Positions 1-10,700 of a DNA stretch of 64,000 bases are shown piece after piece. The position numbers and the translations under genes were made by a program. Position 1 is the first letter of the stretch, and every line of letters begins with the position of its first letter. Location of the stretch: contig CAWCFK010000015.1 of the NCBI GenBank assembly GCA_963794685.1, positions 62,001 through 126,000 on the forward strand. Direction: 5' to 3'. The notes under the pieces are model-generated. The model did no database searches. It was not told where the DNA came from and saw only the letters and a list, made by a program, of their open reading frames with translations. Source of the stretch: CAVTWH01 sp963794685. Its GTDB lineage: Bacteria; Actinomycetota; Actinomycetes; Mycobacteriales; Micromonosporaceae.

Positions 1-2
1 CT

Positions 3-545
3 CTCCGCCCGGTTCCGGGCGCCGACGAATTCTGGGTCACCGCCCGGGGAACGTGGCTGGATCGGCTCAGTGCAGCCGATTTCGTCCGCGTGAGCGTGAG
101 CACCGGCGAACCCGTCTCGGGTGCCGAACAGGTGCCGACCAGTGAGCTGGCGCTGCACCTTGCGACCTACCGCGCCCGGCCGGACGCAGCCGCGATCGTG
201 CACCTGCACCCGCAGTCCGTGCTGTTGCTGGACTCGCTGGGCCTGCGCATCCAACTGGTCACCACCGACCACGTCTTCTACCTGCGCCGCATCGCCCGCA
301 CCCGGTACGCGCCGCCCGGTTCCGACCGGCTTGCGCAGCTCGCCGCGCGGGCTGCCGTCGACGGCACCAACTGCGTCCTGCTCGCCCAGCACGGCTGCTC
401 GGTCCTGGCCGACAGCGTGGAACTGGCCCACAAGCGGGCGCTCTACCTGGAAGAGGCGGCCCGCCTCAGCTACCGGGCGCTGACCCTCGGCCACCTCGCG
501 GACCTGCCGGACAGCCCGCGGCTGGATCCCGACAGCGCCGTCTGA
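3..545 (+). CDS. Class II aldolase/adducin family protein (5' end outside window)
   Basis: The frame is open to the left edge, so the N-terminus lies upstream; an internal GTG at 90 is not the natural start because homologous-looking sequence (FWVTARGTWLDRL) precedes it. Members of this family are zinc enzymes that cleave or epimerise phosphorylated sugars such as fuculose- or ribulose-phosphate. The visible part carries the HLHP zinc-ligand motif near position 200 and a second conserved histidine in AQHGCSVL near 385. The substrate cannot be told from sequence. A terminator hairpin follows directly and the next gene is convergent. Confidence 0.85.
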   Translation, partial: LRPVPGADEFWVTARGTWLDRLSAADFVRVSVSTGEPVSGAEQVPTSELALHLATYRARPDAAAIVHLHPQSVLLLDSLGLRIQLVTTDHVFYLRRIARTRYAPPGSDRLAQLAARAAVDGTNCVLLAQHGCSVLADSVELAHKRALYLEEAARLSYRALTLGHLADLPDSPRLDPDSAV

Positions 546-556
546 GAACGCGCGTA

Positions 557-586
557 AACGGCCGGCCCCTGTGGGGACCGGCCGTT
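557..586. terminator. Bidirectional terminator hairpin
   Basis: An inverted repeat with arms AACGGCCGG and CCGGCCGTT, continued by CCCC/GGGG around a TGT loop with one bulged A. It lies between the convergent aldolase and DedA genes and can serve both. Confidence 0.7.
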
Positions 587-610
587 GTCACGTGCTGAGT
601 GAGCAGTCAG

Positions 611-1369
611 TCAGGGGGCGCTGTGCCGGCCCGGGTTGGCCTTGATGGTGGCCAGTGCCACCGTCTCGGCGTCCACCGCGGCGGCCTGCGCCGCGCGGCG
701 GCGTTCGCCCCGGCCGCGGACGATCTCGATGAGGATCGGGACGCAGGAGATCAGCACGATCAGCGCCACGAACGGCAGCAGGTACCGGTCGATGTTCGGG
801 ATCTTGGAAACCTGCTTGGCGAGCACGTACCCGATGGTGAGCACGCCGTCGGTCCAGAGGATCGCGCCGACCGCGTTCCACAGCAGGAACTGCTTCGCCG
901 GCATCCCCAGCATCCCGGCGACCGGGTTGAGGAAGGTCCGCACGATCGGGATGAACCGGGCCAGCACCACCGCCTTGGGGGGCCCGAACTTGGTGAAGTA
1001 GTGCTCGGCCTTGGTCACGTACTGGGGTTTGAACAGCCGGGAGTTGGGCCGCTCGAACATTCGCCGGCCGTACCGCGCGCCGAGGTGATGGCCCAGTTGG
1101 GCGCCGGCGATGGCGCAGATCGGCGCGCCGACCAGGAGTACCCAGATTTTGAGCTGGGCGTCGCCGATGCCGGGGATCGCCGAGGCGAACGGTGACGCGG
1201 CCACCCCTGCCAGGAACAGCAGCGAGTCACCCGGGAAGAAGAAGCCGACCAGCAGGCCGGTCTCGGCGAAGATGATGGCGAGCACGCCGATCATCCCGAA
1301 GCTGGCCAGCAGGTGGGCCGGATCGATCAGGTCGCCGATGCTGGACGAGAGCGCGAGCGTGTCTACCAC
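611..1369 (-). CDS. DedA family membrane protein
   Basis: A 252-residue integral membrane protein of the DedA/SNARE-associated (VTT) family, thought to take part in lipid flipping and membrane homeostasis. The N-terminal half shows the family pattern of a re-entrant hydrophobic segment (ETGLLVGFFFPGDSLL near residue 36). It is followed by an amphipathic positively charged stretch, a conserved RFIPIVRTFLNPVAG motif near residue 140, and two C-terminal membrane helices. The tail is short, basic and Ala-rich. Translation starts at GTG. Length and motifs are normal for actinobacterial DedA. Confidence 0.92.
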   Translation of the reverse strand: MVDTLALSSSIGDLIDPAHLLASFGMIGVLAIIFAETGLLVGFFFPGDSLLFLAGVAASPFASAIPGIGDAQLKIWVLLVGAPICAIAGAQLGHHLGARYGRRMFERPNSRLFKPQYVTKAEHYFTKFGPPKAVVLARFIPIVRTFLNPVAGMLGMPAKQFLLWNAVGAILWTDGVLTIGYVLAKQVSKIPNIDRYLLPFVALIVLISCVPILIEIVRGRGERRRAAQAAAVDAETVALATIKANPGRHSAP

Positions 1370-1412
1370 GCCGGCCAGCGTACCGGCGAATGGTGCGTCG
1401 ACCCTGAGTGGA

Positions 1413-2240
1413 TCAGCCGATTGTCAGACGATCGCCGGGAATTCGTGGTTTGTCAGCCTCTGACGTGGTCGGACTCACCGCCGAGGAGTTCACCCCGGCC
1501 GCCTCCTCCACCTCCAGCAGGCTCTGCTCGTGGCGCTCGGCCTCGTACGCGGCCTTGCCGCCACGCAGGCCGAACAGCCGCTTGGAGAGCAGGATGTAGA
1601 GCACCGCGGCCAGGTTCAGGGCGAGCGCGCCGATCCGTAGCCAGGTGATCCGCTCGAACAGCTCGTAGATCTCGATCGGCAGGCCGAGCGAGGTGACCAC
1701 CACCGCCAGGTATTCGCCCCAGCGCTTGAGCAGCCACAGGCCGGTGCCCTCGACGAGCTGCAGGATGCCGTAGACGAGCAGGCCGGCGGCGACCCAGGCG
1801 AGCGTGCCGGTCTCCGTGTGGATCACCGTCTGGATGGTGTGCACGATGCTGGAGTCGTCCAGGTTGAAGTGCAGCTTCGCGGCGATCGGGCGGAGCAGCG
1901 GCAGATCCTCGTCGAAGCCGCGCTGGACGGCATCGTGCGAGGTGCGGAATTTGAACACCACGAACGCGCCGAGCACGATGAGCACCCCCCGGGCCCACCG
2001 CTCCACCGCCAGGAAACGCAGGATCACCGCGTCCCGCAGTGCCCGGCCGCGGATTACCAGCGGCGCGTCGGCAGCCGGCCCGCGACCGTGCGGCGCGCCC
2101 AGCACGTAGTCGCCGCAGCGCAGGCAGCGCCACGCCTCGCCGAGCGGGGTGTCCGCCTCCAATTTGGCCCGCATGTCCGGTTCGTCCGGTACATAGGTGA
2201 TGTGACCCCGGCGGCCGCAGGTGCGCAGGTTCCAATCCAC
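1413..2240 (-). CDS. DUF2127 domain membrane protein
   Basis: I place the start at GTG 2240, giving 275 residues (VDWNLRTCGRRGHITY); the frame is open further upstream but would run into the divergent amrS promoter. The N-terminal 60 residues hold a CxxxGH and a CLRCGDY motif that look like a small zinc ribbon. Four hydrophobic segments follow (about residues 85-105, 150-175, 180-205, 210-235) in the DUF2127 arrangement, with the conserved GLWLLKRWGEYLAVVVT core. The C-terminal tail is charged and cytoplasmic. Function unknown. Confidence 0.8.
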   Translation of the reverse strand: MDWNLRTCGRRGHITYVPDEPDMRAKLEADTPLGEAWRCLRCGDYVLGAPHGRGPAADAPLVIRGRALRDAVILRFLAVERWARGVLIVLGAFVVFKFRTSHDAVQRGFDEDLPLLRPIAAKLHFNLDDSSIVHTIQTVIHTETGTLAWVAAGLLVYGILQLVEGTGLWLLKRWGEYLAVVVTSLGLPIEIYELFERITWLRIGALALNLAAVLYILLSKRLFGLRGGKAAYEAERHEQSLLEVEEAAGVNSSAVSPTTSEADKPRIPGDRLTIG

Positions 2241-2310
2241 AGCGCCGAAACTACCCGCGCCGGGCAACTCCGGGTACCGGGCACCGGCGTAGCGTGGAAC
2301 ACCGGAGGGA

Positions 2311-3516
2311 ATGAGCGTGGACGAGCTCAACCTGCAAGATCCATTCACGGTACCCACGACGCACTGGCACCCGCTGCCGGACGGCCGGATCCAGTGCGAC
2401 GTCTGCCCGCGCGCCTGCAAACTGCGCGAAGGCCAGCGTGGACTGTGTTTCGTCCGGGGCCGGGTGGACGACCAGGTCGTGCTCGCCTCCTACGGGCGGT
2501 CCTCCGGATTCTGCGTCGACCCGATCGAGAAGAAGCCCCTCAACCACTTCCTGCCGGGTTCCTCGGTGCTCTCCTTCGGCACCGCCGGGTGCAACCTGGG
2601 CTGCCGGTTCTGTCAGAACTGGGACATCTCCAAGTCCCGGGAGATCGACACGCTGGCCTCGGCCGCCTCGCCGGAGGCGCTCGCCGAGGCGGCCCAGGCG
2701 CACGGCTGCCGGTCGGTGGCGTTCACGTACAACGATCCGACGATCTTCATGGAGTACGCGATCGACGTCGCGGACGCCTGCCGGGAACGGGGCATCCACC
2801 CGGTCGCCGTCTCTGCCGGGTACATCAACCCCGAGCCACGCCGCGAGCTGTACGCGCACATGGACGCCGCGAACATCGACCTCAAGGCGTTCACCGACGA
2901 CTTCTACGAAAAGATCACCTTCGCCAAGCTCGGCCCCGTGCTGGAGACCCTGGAATATCTGCGGCACGAGACCGACGTCTGGTTCGAGATCACCACGCTG
3001 CTCATTCCCGGCCACAACGACAGCGACGCCGAGTTGGCCGCCGAGTGCGCCTGGCTGGTCGAGCACCTGGGCACCGACGTGCCGCTGCACTTCTCGGCCT
3101 TCCACCCGGACTTCAAGATGCTCGACGTGCCGCGTACCCCCGCCGCCACCCTCACCCGGGCCCGCCGCATCGCCCTGGAGCACGGCCTGCGGTTCGTCTA
3201 CACCGGCAACGTGCACGACCCGGCCGGCCAGACCACCCACTGCCCCGGCTGCGGCCGCCCGGTCGTCGTCCGGGACTGGTACGTGCTGGGCGACTACGCG
3301 CTCACCGACACCGGCGCGTGCCGGTCCTGCGGCACCCAACTGCCCGGCCGGTACGACGGCCCGGCCGGCTCCTGGGGCGCCCGCCGGCTGCCCATCCAGA
3401 TCGCCCCGGTCCCCGGCGTCGCCCCCCGCGAACGGCGCACCCGGCCGGCCACCCGAACCGCCGCCGCAGCCGCCCGTTCGCAACAGCCGGCGGATCAGCC
3501 GGGCGGGGTCGGGTGA
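2311..3516 (+). CDS. amrS: AmmeMemoRadiSam system radical SAM enzyme
   Basis: A 401-residue radical SAM enzyme of the set found with AMMECR1 and Memo proteins; the reaction in bacteria is not settled. The CNLGCRFCQNW motif near residue 95 is the CxxxCxxC [4Fe-4S]/SAM site, and GGE-like and barrel elements follow. Cys pairs at the N-terminus (CDVCPRACKL) and near residue 310-345 (CPGCGRP, CRSCGTQ) suggest extra metal sites. Start is ATG 2311 behind GGAGGG. The stop overlaps the GTG start of amrB (GTGA), so the two genes are translationally coupled. The tail after residue 360 is Ala/Arg-rich and probably unstructured. Confidence 0.92.
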   Translation: MSVDELNLQDPFTVPTTHWHPLPDGRIQCDVCPRACKLREGQRGLCFVRGRVDDQVVLASYGRSSGFCVDPIEKKPLNHFLPGSSVLSFGTAGCNLGCRFCQNWDISKSREIDTLASAASPEALAEAAQAHGCRSVAFTYNDPTIFMEYAIDVADACRERGIHPVAVSAGYINPEPRRELYAHMDAANIDLKAFTDDFYEKITFAKLGPVLETLEYLRHETDVWFEITTLLIPGHNDSDAELAAECAWLVEHLGTDVPLHFSAFHPDFKMLDVPRTPAATLTRARRIALEHGLRFVYTGNVHDPAGQTTHCPGCGRPVVVRDWYVLGDYALTDTGACRSCGTQLPGRYDGPAGSWGARRLPIQIAPVPGVAPRERRTRPATRTAAAAARSQQPADQPGGVG

Positions 3517-4305
3517 GGCGGGAACCGGCCGTCGCCGGGCGCTTCTACCCGGCCGACCCCGGCTCTGCTGGACTCCACAGTGGAGGGTCTGCTGGCCGAG
3601 GTCGGGCCGGTCGACGAGGCGTTGGCGAAGGCGTACGTGGTGCCGCACGCCGGACTGCGCTACTCCGGGCCGGTCGCCGCCCAGGTGTACGCCCGGCTGC
3701 GGCCACACGCCGGGCAGGTACGCACAGTGGTGCTGGTCGGGCCGGCCCACTTCGTACCCCTGCGGGGTGCTGCCGTGCCCACCGTGGACACCTGGGCGAC
3801 CCCGCTGGGTGAGGTGGCGATCGCCGCGGAGGCCGCCCGCGACCTGGTGGCGGCCCGGCAGGCCGGCGCCGACGACGCGCCGCACGCCCCCGAGCACTCG
3901 CTGGAGGTGCAGCTGCCGCTGCTGCAACGGGTGCTGCCGCAGGCCGTGGTGCTGCCCATCGTGATCGGCCGGGCCGGGCCGGACGAGGTGGCCGCGCTGC
4001 TCACCGCCGCCGTCACGATCTCCGGACCGGCCGACACGGTGGTGCTGTGCAGCACCGACCTGTCCCACTACCTGACCCAGGAGCAGGCGCTCGCCACCGA
4101 CCGGGCCACCATCGCGGCCATCGAGGACCGCGACCCGGCCGGGGTCGGCGACCGCGCCGCCTGCGGCCTGTACGCGCTGCGCGGCCTGCTCACCTGGGCC
4201 ACCGGGGTCGACGTGCGGCCGCGCCTGCTGGCGCACCGGACATCCTTCGACTCCACCGGCGACGCCAGCCGGGTCGTCGGCTACAGCGCTTTCGCCCTGT
4301 CCTGA
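3513..4305 (+). CDS. amrB: AmmeMemoRadiSam system protein B (Memo-like), apparent +1 frameshift
   Basis: Memo family proteins resemble extradiol dioxygenases and are partners of the radical SAM gene upstream. The expected N-terminus, REPAVAGRFYPADP, is read from GTG 3513 in frame 3. The rest of the family sequence (LLDSTVEGLLAEVGP..., then PHAGLRYSGPVAAQVY, GPAHF, PEHSLEVQLPLLQ, STDLSHY) is in frame 1 from about 3559. Removing one C from the CCCC run at 3557-3560 joins them as YPADPALLDSTVEGLLAEV, exactly the family pattern. Either a sequencing error or a real lesion; the downstream frame is otherwise intact to 4305. An AMMECR1 (amrA) gene is not in the window. Confidence 0.82.
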
Positions 4306-4377
4306 CCGCCCGGTCGCCCGCCCGTCGGGCTGCATATCGGGCCGTCCGCCGACCGCAGCGGCTGACCCGTGGGTCAG

Positions 4378-4578
4378 TCAGTACTCGTCGGAGACGTCGA
4401 CGACGCGGGCCTGCTCCATCGCGTCCCAGTCGTTGACCTCCATGCCCCGGTGCACCTCGCCGTCACCGTCGGCCGGATCGGTGCCGGTGGCCTGCTCCAC
4501 CGCGTCGGCGGCGGATGCCTCGGTGTCCCGGGTGTCCGGTTCGAGGCCGGTACCGGTGCTGAAGTCCTCGTCGGTCAT
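4378..4578 (-). CDS. Small acidic hypothetical protein
   Basis: A 66-residue acidic protein (MTDEDFSTGTGLEPD...) with no membrane segment, rich in Asp, Glu, Thr and Ala. I chose ATG 4578 because GGGAGGTGGG lies just upstream; an ATG eight codons earlier would include the ribosome-binding site in the coding region. No known domain recognised. It is convergent with amrB and divergent from fba, with its own promoter region of about 150 bases. Confidence 0.6.
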   Translation of the reverse strand: MTDEDFSTGTGLEPDTRDTEASAADAVEQATGTDPADGDGEVHRGMEVNDWDAMEQARVVDVSDEY

Positions 4579-4736
4579 GGCCGCCCACCTCCCGTCCTTC
4601 ACCGTACGGCCAGCCGGCCCCGCCCGTCCGGCTCACCCCGCGTTTTGGAGCACCTGGGCAGGTACGGGATACTGCCCGGTGGAGGACAGCGCGGTCCTGT
4701 TCGCGCACACTCACACCACAGTCGAGGAGCACCACG

Positions 4737-5762
<1,026 letters not shown>

Positions 5763-5778
5763 CCCACCGCTTCCGCTG

Positions 5779-5807
5779 CGCGCCGCCCCGGCCTCCGGGG
5801 CGGCGCG
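5779..5807. terminator. Bidirectional terminator hairpin
   Basis: Perfect 13-bp stem (CGCGCCGCCCCGG with its complement) around a 3-base loop, followed by TTT on the plus strand. It separates the convergent fba and LOG-family genes. Confidence 0.85.
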
Positions 5808-5814
5808 TTTCGTG

Positions 5815-7009
5815 TCAGACCCGGTGAGCGCCCGTCAGCAGGGTGACGGCGGCGGCGACGTCGTCGGTCAGGTGGACCAGGTGCCGCAGGTCGCCGGCCG
5901 GGGTCTTCGCCAGCAGGGTACCCAGCAGCGCGGGCACACCCAGCTCGGTCCAGTGCGCGACCCCCAGGAAGACGTACGGCCCGCTGGCTCCGTCGCTGCC
6001 GTAGTAGGTCTTGGTGGCGGCCTGGAACACCTCCTGCACGGTGCCGGCCCTGCCCGCCGCGAAGACGATCCCGCCCCGGCACAGCCGCAGGATGGTGTCC
6101 TCCCGGATGGCGTTGGAGAAGTACTTGGCGATCTGGGCGGCGAACAGGTTCGCCGGCTCGTGCCCGTAGAGCCAGGTCGGGATGGACAGCCCGCCCCGCC
6201 GGGCGAACGTCCCGTGCGCCGGCCAGCGCTCCCGCACGCGCAGCGCCGCCGCCGTGTACGCGTCGTGGTCGGCGAAGTCGGGTGCGGTCGCCAACTCGTC
6301 GATCGCCGCCGACAACCGTGGCCGGCTCCTCGTGCGACAGGTACGCGCCCAGGTTCGCGGCTTCCATCACGCCCGGGCCGCCGCCGGTGACCACCAGCCG
6401 ACCAGCCCTGGCCAGCTGCCAGCCCAGCTCGGCCGCCTGCCGGTAGCCGGCGCTGCCACGTGGCTCGGCATGCCCGCCCATCACGCCGACCACCGAGTCC
6501 GGCGCGTTGTCGGCGAACCAGCCGGTGGTCAGGTCCACCAGGCCGTCGTCGATGCCGTGGTCGTGCAGCCGCTGCGCCAGCCCCTCGCGTACCCCGGGCA
6601 GTGCGCCGCCGGTGGCCCGGAAGTGCTCGTACACCACGGAGTCGTACATGCCGGCGAAGCCGTGCTCGGCGAAGCCGGCGGCCAGCTCGGCCGGCGTGTA
6701 GAGGCCGGACGGCGAGGTCGGGTACGGCAGGTCGGGGAACTCGGGGATGACGTTCGCGCCCCGGCGTACCAGCTCGGCCTGCGCATCCCGGGAGCCGAAC
6801 CGGCAGCCCGCGAAGATCGTGCCGGTGACGTCGACTCCGGCCAGGTCCGGCGGGTCCACGTCCAGCCGCAGCCCCTGCACGGTGAGTCCGGCGAGGGTAC
6901 CGGCGGCCAGGTGCTTGTCCAGTTCGGCGCGCGACTCGATCTCGTCGAACGACCAGTCGTCGGGTTCGATCACGTCCAGGGGTGGGGGTGTGGGCACGGC
7001 TGCCATCAT
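5815..7009 (-). CDS. LOG family protein, apparent +1 frameshift
   Basis: Rossmann-like protein of the LOG / lysine-decarboxylase-like family; some members are cytokinin-activating phosphoribohydrolases, others bind nucleotides. The N-terminal part (from ATG 7009 or 7006) carries GVMGGHAEPRG and VTGGGPGVMEAANLGAYLS. The C-terminal part continues in another frame with SAAIDELATAPDF, PTWLYGHEPANLFA and AAGRAGTVQEVFQAATK. The two join at about 6318 if one base is removed from the GTTGTCGG stretch (minus strand). The usual PGGxGTxxE motif is here GRAGTVQE, so catalytic activity is uncertain. An extra N-terminal domain of about 130 residues precedes the Rossmann part. Confidence 0.75.
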
Positions 7010-7262
7010 CACACCGCCGCGCCCGCCCGGCCCGCCGACTGTCGCCTTTGGGCCGCTCGCGCTCCCCAATGGGCCCGCTCGCCCCTGCTACGGGGAAGAG
7101 CCCGGCGACCGAGGTCACCGGGCTCCCCTAACCGGGTCCTGGGGAGGCTCCGGAGTACCCATTGTCAACCCGGTGCCGCCGCCAGCGGCACTGACCGCTC
7201 GCGTGAGCAACACCTCAGCCGTTCGGTTGAACCGGTGGATCTCGGACAGGGTTAGATGAGGC

Positions 7263-7676
7263 ATGCGCAACCTGCTGCCCGAGCCCCCGCCGACCCTGCT
7301 GCCCGCCGACGAGGCGGCTGCCGCCGCGCTGCGAGCGGCCGGCCAGGACGAGCTGTCCGGGGTCGCCGCCGACCACCCCACGTACAGCGGCGCCTGGGGT
7401 GCGCTGGCCGAGCGGGCGCTGAACGGCGGTGACCCGGTGAGCGCGTACGCCTTCGCCCGTACCGGCTACCACCGGGGCCTGGACCAGCTGCGCCGGGCCG
7501 GCTGGAAGGGCAGCGGCCCGGTGCCCTGGTCGCACGAGCCCAACCAGGGTTTCCTGCGCTGCCTGGCGGTCCTCGCCCGAGCCGCCGACGCCATCGGCGA
7601 AGCCGACGAGGCCGCCCGCTGTGCCCAGTTCCTGCGCGACTGCGACCCGGTAGCCGCCGACGAACTCGCCGGCTGA
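7263..7676 (+). CDS. DUF3151 family protein
   Basis: A 137-residue soluble protein of unknown function, conserved across actinobacteria. The sequence begins NLLPEPPPTLLP, and the body (GAWGALAERALNGGDPVSAYAFARTGYHRGLDQLR followed by W..NQGFLRCL) is a TPR-like helical pattern typical of the family. ATG 7263 follows GATGAGG. It is monocistronic, divergent from the LOG gene and convergent with the ParA-like gene, ending at the very long hairpin at 7700. Confidence 0.88.
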   Translation: MRNLLPEPPPTLLPADEAAAAALRAAGQDELSGVAADHPTYSGAWGALAERALNGGDPVSAYAFARTGYHRGLDQLRRAGWKGSGPVPWSHEPNQGFLRCLAVLARAADAIGEADEAARCAQFLRDCDPVAADELAG

Positions 7677-7699
7677 CCGCTCCGCTGTCGGCTTCCAAC

Positions 7700-7758
7700 A
7701 TCACGATCTCCGCCCCGATTGTGCAGTCTCGCTACACAATCGGGGCGGAGATCGTGAT
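7700..7758. terminator. Very long perfect hairpin between convergent genes
   Basis: A perfect 24-bp inverted repeat (arm begins ATCACGATCTCCGCCCC) around an 11-base loop. It lies between the DUF3151 gene and the convergent ParA-like gene and most simply acts as a two-way terminator. The arms contain GATC-bearing cores like the hairpins at 19724 and 43618. Confidence 0.7.
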
Positions 7759-7780
7759 CTTCGGTCGGTTGGCCGGGCGA

Positions 7781-10700
7781 TTAGAGGCCGTTGGCGACCT
7801 CGGCGGCTACCCGGAGCCAGGAGTGGCGGGTTTCGGCGCTCAGGCCGGCGTAGCGGATGGGCTCGCCGGAGTCCAGCAGGCGCTCGTAGGGGGCGAGGAG
7901 GACCACCCGGGTACGGGCGGCGAAGTGCCGTTGGATCGACGGCAGGTCGATGTCCTTGCGGCTGGGCGGCATGGAGACCACGGTGACGGCCTGCCGGACC
8001 AGTCGCTGCCGGCCGGTCTGCTCCAGGTGGTCCAGTGCGCGGGCAGCGGTCTCCGCCGAGTCGTTGCGCGCCGACATGGTGATCACCAGTTGGTCGGTGG
8101 CGTCGATGGCGGCCTGCCAGTTCTGGGCGCGGACGTTGTTGCCGGTGTCCACGAAGATCAACTTGTAGAATCGGCTGACCACGTCCCGGATGTCACCGAA
8201 GGCCGCTGCCGTCAGCATCTCCCCGGCAGTCGCGGACTCGTCGCTGGCCAGCACGTCGAACATGCCCTCGCCCTGGGAGCGTACGTACTGCGACAGGTCG
8301 CCGACCCGGCCACCGGCCCCGCGGAAGTGCTGCTGGTCGCGCAGGATGTCGCGCACCGTACGGGAGTGGAAGTCCTGCTGCGCCCGCATCCCCAGCGTGC
8401 CCTGGGTCTCGTTGTTGTCCCACGCCAGCACGTACCCACCGCGCTTCTGCCCGAACGTCATCGCGAGCAGCAGGACAGCCACCGTCTTGCCGGCCCCGCC
8501 CTTGGGGTTGACCACGGTCACCTGACGCAGCCCGCCGAAGTTACGCCGGATCGTCTCGACGTCCCGGGCGACATCCTTCTCGTGGCCGCCCGGAGTCAGC
8601 TTGACCAGGCCCAGCGAGGTGCGGTTGAGCGCCCCGCGCAGGCCGGACCGGGCCACCGGGTCGACCGGCCTGGCCACCCGCCGCTTGGCGAACTCGTCGG
8701 CGGTCGGGAAGTAGGGGTCGGTCGCCCACGGGGTGCCGCCGTCCGGCGCGGATCCGTCGCCGGCCGGAGGCTGGCCGGGGAATGGCTGACCCGGGAACGG
8801 CTGGTCGGGGTACGGCTGACCCGGGTACTGCGACTGGCCCGGGTGCTGCGACTGGCCCGGGTACTGCGGTTGGCCCGGGTACGGCGGCTGTTGTGGGCTG
8901 CCGGGCGGTGTCGGGTAGACGGGGTTGACCTGGGTGGGCAGGTACAGGCCAGGCACGGCGGGATCCGGGGTCGGCCCGGCCGGTGGGTAGCTCGGCGGCG
9001 CCTGCTGCGGCTGGATTCCGGGCTGCGGCTGGATTGCGGGCGGCTGCGGCGCAACGCCGGCCGGCGGTGAAGCGCCGGTCTGACCGGGATAAGCCGGCTG
9101 CCCCGGGTACGGCGGCTGCGCCCGGGTACGGCGGCTGGCCCGTGAAGCTCGGCTGGGCCGGGTACGGCGGCGGGGCCGAACCGGTGCCGGGCTGGTGGGG
9201 AAAGCCGGTCCCGGCCGCGGGCGGGCTCTGGTGCGGCGCCGGCACGGCCGGACGGTCGGTGGCGGCCGGGTCGGCGGCGGGCTGTCGGGAAGCTGGCGGT
9301 GCGCTGTCGACGGTGGTCGTGGCGTCGGCCGGGTCAGCTTCGGCGGACGCCGCGGATCCGGCATCCGCCGCGGGGTGCGGGGCCGGGGTGCGGCGTTGCG
9401 GTGCGGCGCCGGGGCCCCGCTGCGTGCTCGATTCGTCGGCAGACCGGTCACGGGCCGATGCGCCGGTCGATTCGGTGAGATGGCCGGCAGCCGGGGCATC
9501 CGTCGGATCGGCGTCCTCCGGGCGGGGCCCGGTCGCCCGGCGACGTGGTGGCGCGGACCAGGGCGACGTATCGCCTGGTGCGCCGGCCGCGGCCGGCGAC
9601 GCGGGCTGCACCGCTGCCGTGCCGCGGACGGGCTGCTCAGCGGAGCGGATCCCGTTCGGACCGGCGGCTGCCCCGGTCGGCGTGGGGCCGGCCGTGTCTG
9701 CCGGGCGGACCTGGCTACCGGCCGTGTCTGTCGGGCGGACCTGGGCTACCGGCCGTGTCTGCCGGGCGGACCTGGGTACCGGCCGTGTCTGCCGAACCGG
9801 CTTGACTGCCGGCTGCGGCTGCCGGGCCGGCCTGACCCGTGGCTCCGGAGAGGAAGCTGCTCAGGCTGGGCGCGACCGGACGCCGGCCGCCCGGCGCGTC
9901 GCCCGGGTGGGGTGTGGTCGGGCCACCCGTTGCGATGCCTGCCGACCCCGCTACGCCCGACGGCATCGGCGGACCGGAGCGAACAGGTGTGCCCGTCGGC
10001 TGCGAGCCGGGAGGGCTCGGCGGGAGCGGAGTGCCCGGCGGCGGCGGGCCAGGCGGGAGCGGCGGGCCGGCTGCCGGTCCGGCGCCCGTTGATGGCGCGG
10101 GGATGTGCGGTGACCCGAATGGCGGTGCGGCGAAGGAGGAGCCGGAGAAGGGGAGGCCCTCCGGCGGTGGGCCGGAGATCGGCGGGCCGGTGACCGGGCT
10201 GCCGTGAATCGGCGCGGTCGGGCCGCTCGAACCGCCGTAGGTGCCGCCGCTGGGGGCCGGTCCGCGGTAGGGCGTACCGGGGCCGCCGGAGCCTGGTTGT
10301 GCGCCGCCGGTGGCTGGTCCAGGATGCCCCGGAGCGCCATAGGTCGAGCCGGCGCCGTTCGGCCCGGGCCCTGCCGGGGTAGAGCCGGCGGGCGGGGGGC
10401 TTCCCCAGGCCGGCTGGCCGCTCGCGGGCGGGCCGGAGGGCGGCGGCACCGAAGTGTTCGGCTGGCCGCCCAGCCAGGGGCTGCCGGGTGCCGGCGTCGG
10501 TCCGCCGTGGATCGGGCCACCGGAAGTGGGGCTGCCGTGGACCGGGCTGCCGGGAGTCGGGCTGCCGGGAGTCGGCGCACCGGAAGTCGGCGGAGCGGGC
10601 GTCGGCGGAGCGGGCGTCGGCGGAGCGGAGGCCGGGGCGGGCGTCGGGGGGGTGCCCCACGGGGGTACCGGGGCGGGGGGCGGCCAGGGTGGAGAGTCCG

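Noticed and set aside
2251..4335. Very long open frame on the minus strand across amrS-amrB
   Set aside because: It is antisense to clear protein families; the composition (Gly/Arg/Val-rich, no motifs) is the mirror of GC-rich codons.
4362..4377. CTGACCC/GGGTCAG palindrome after amrB
   Set aside because: The two-base gap is too short for a hairpin loop, and nothing else supports an operator at a gene end.
7099..7124. Hairpin AGCCCGGCGACC/GGTCACCGGGCT as a terminator
   Set aside because: It lies between divergent gene starts, has a mismatch and no T-run; no transcript end is expected there.
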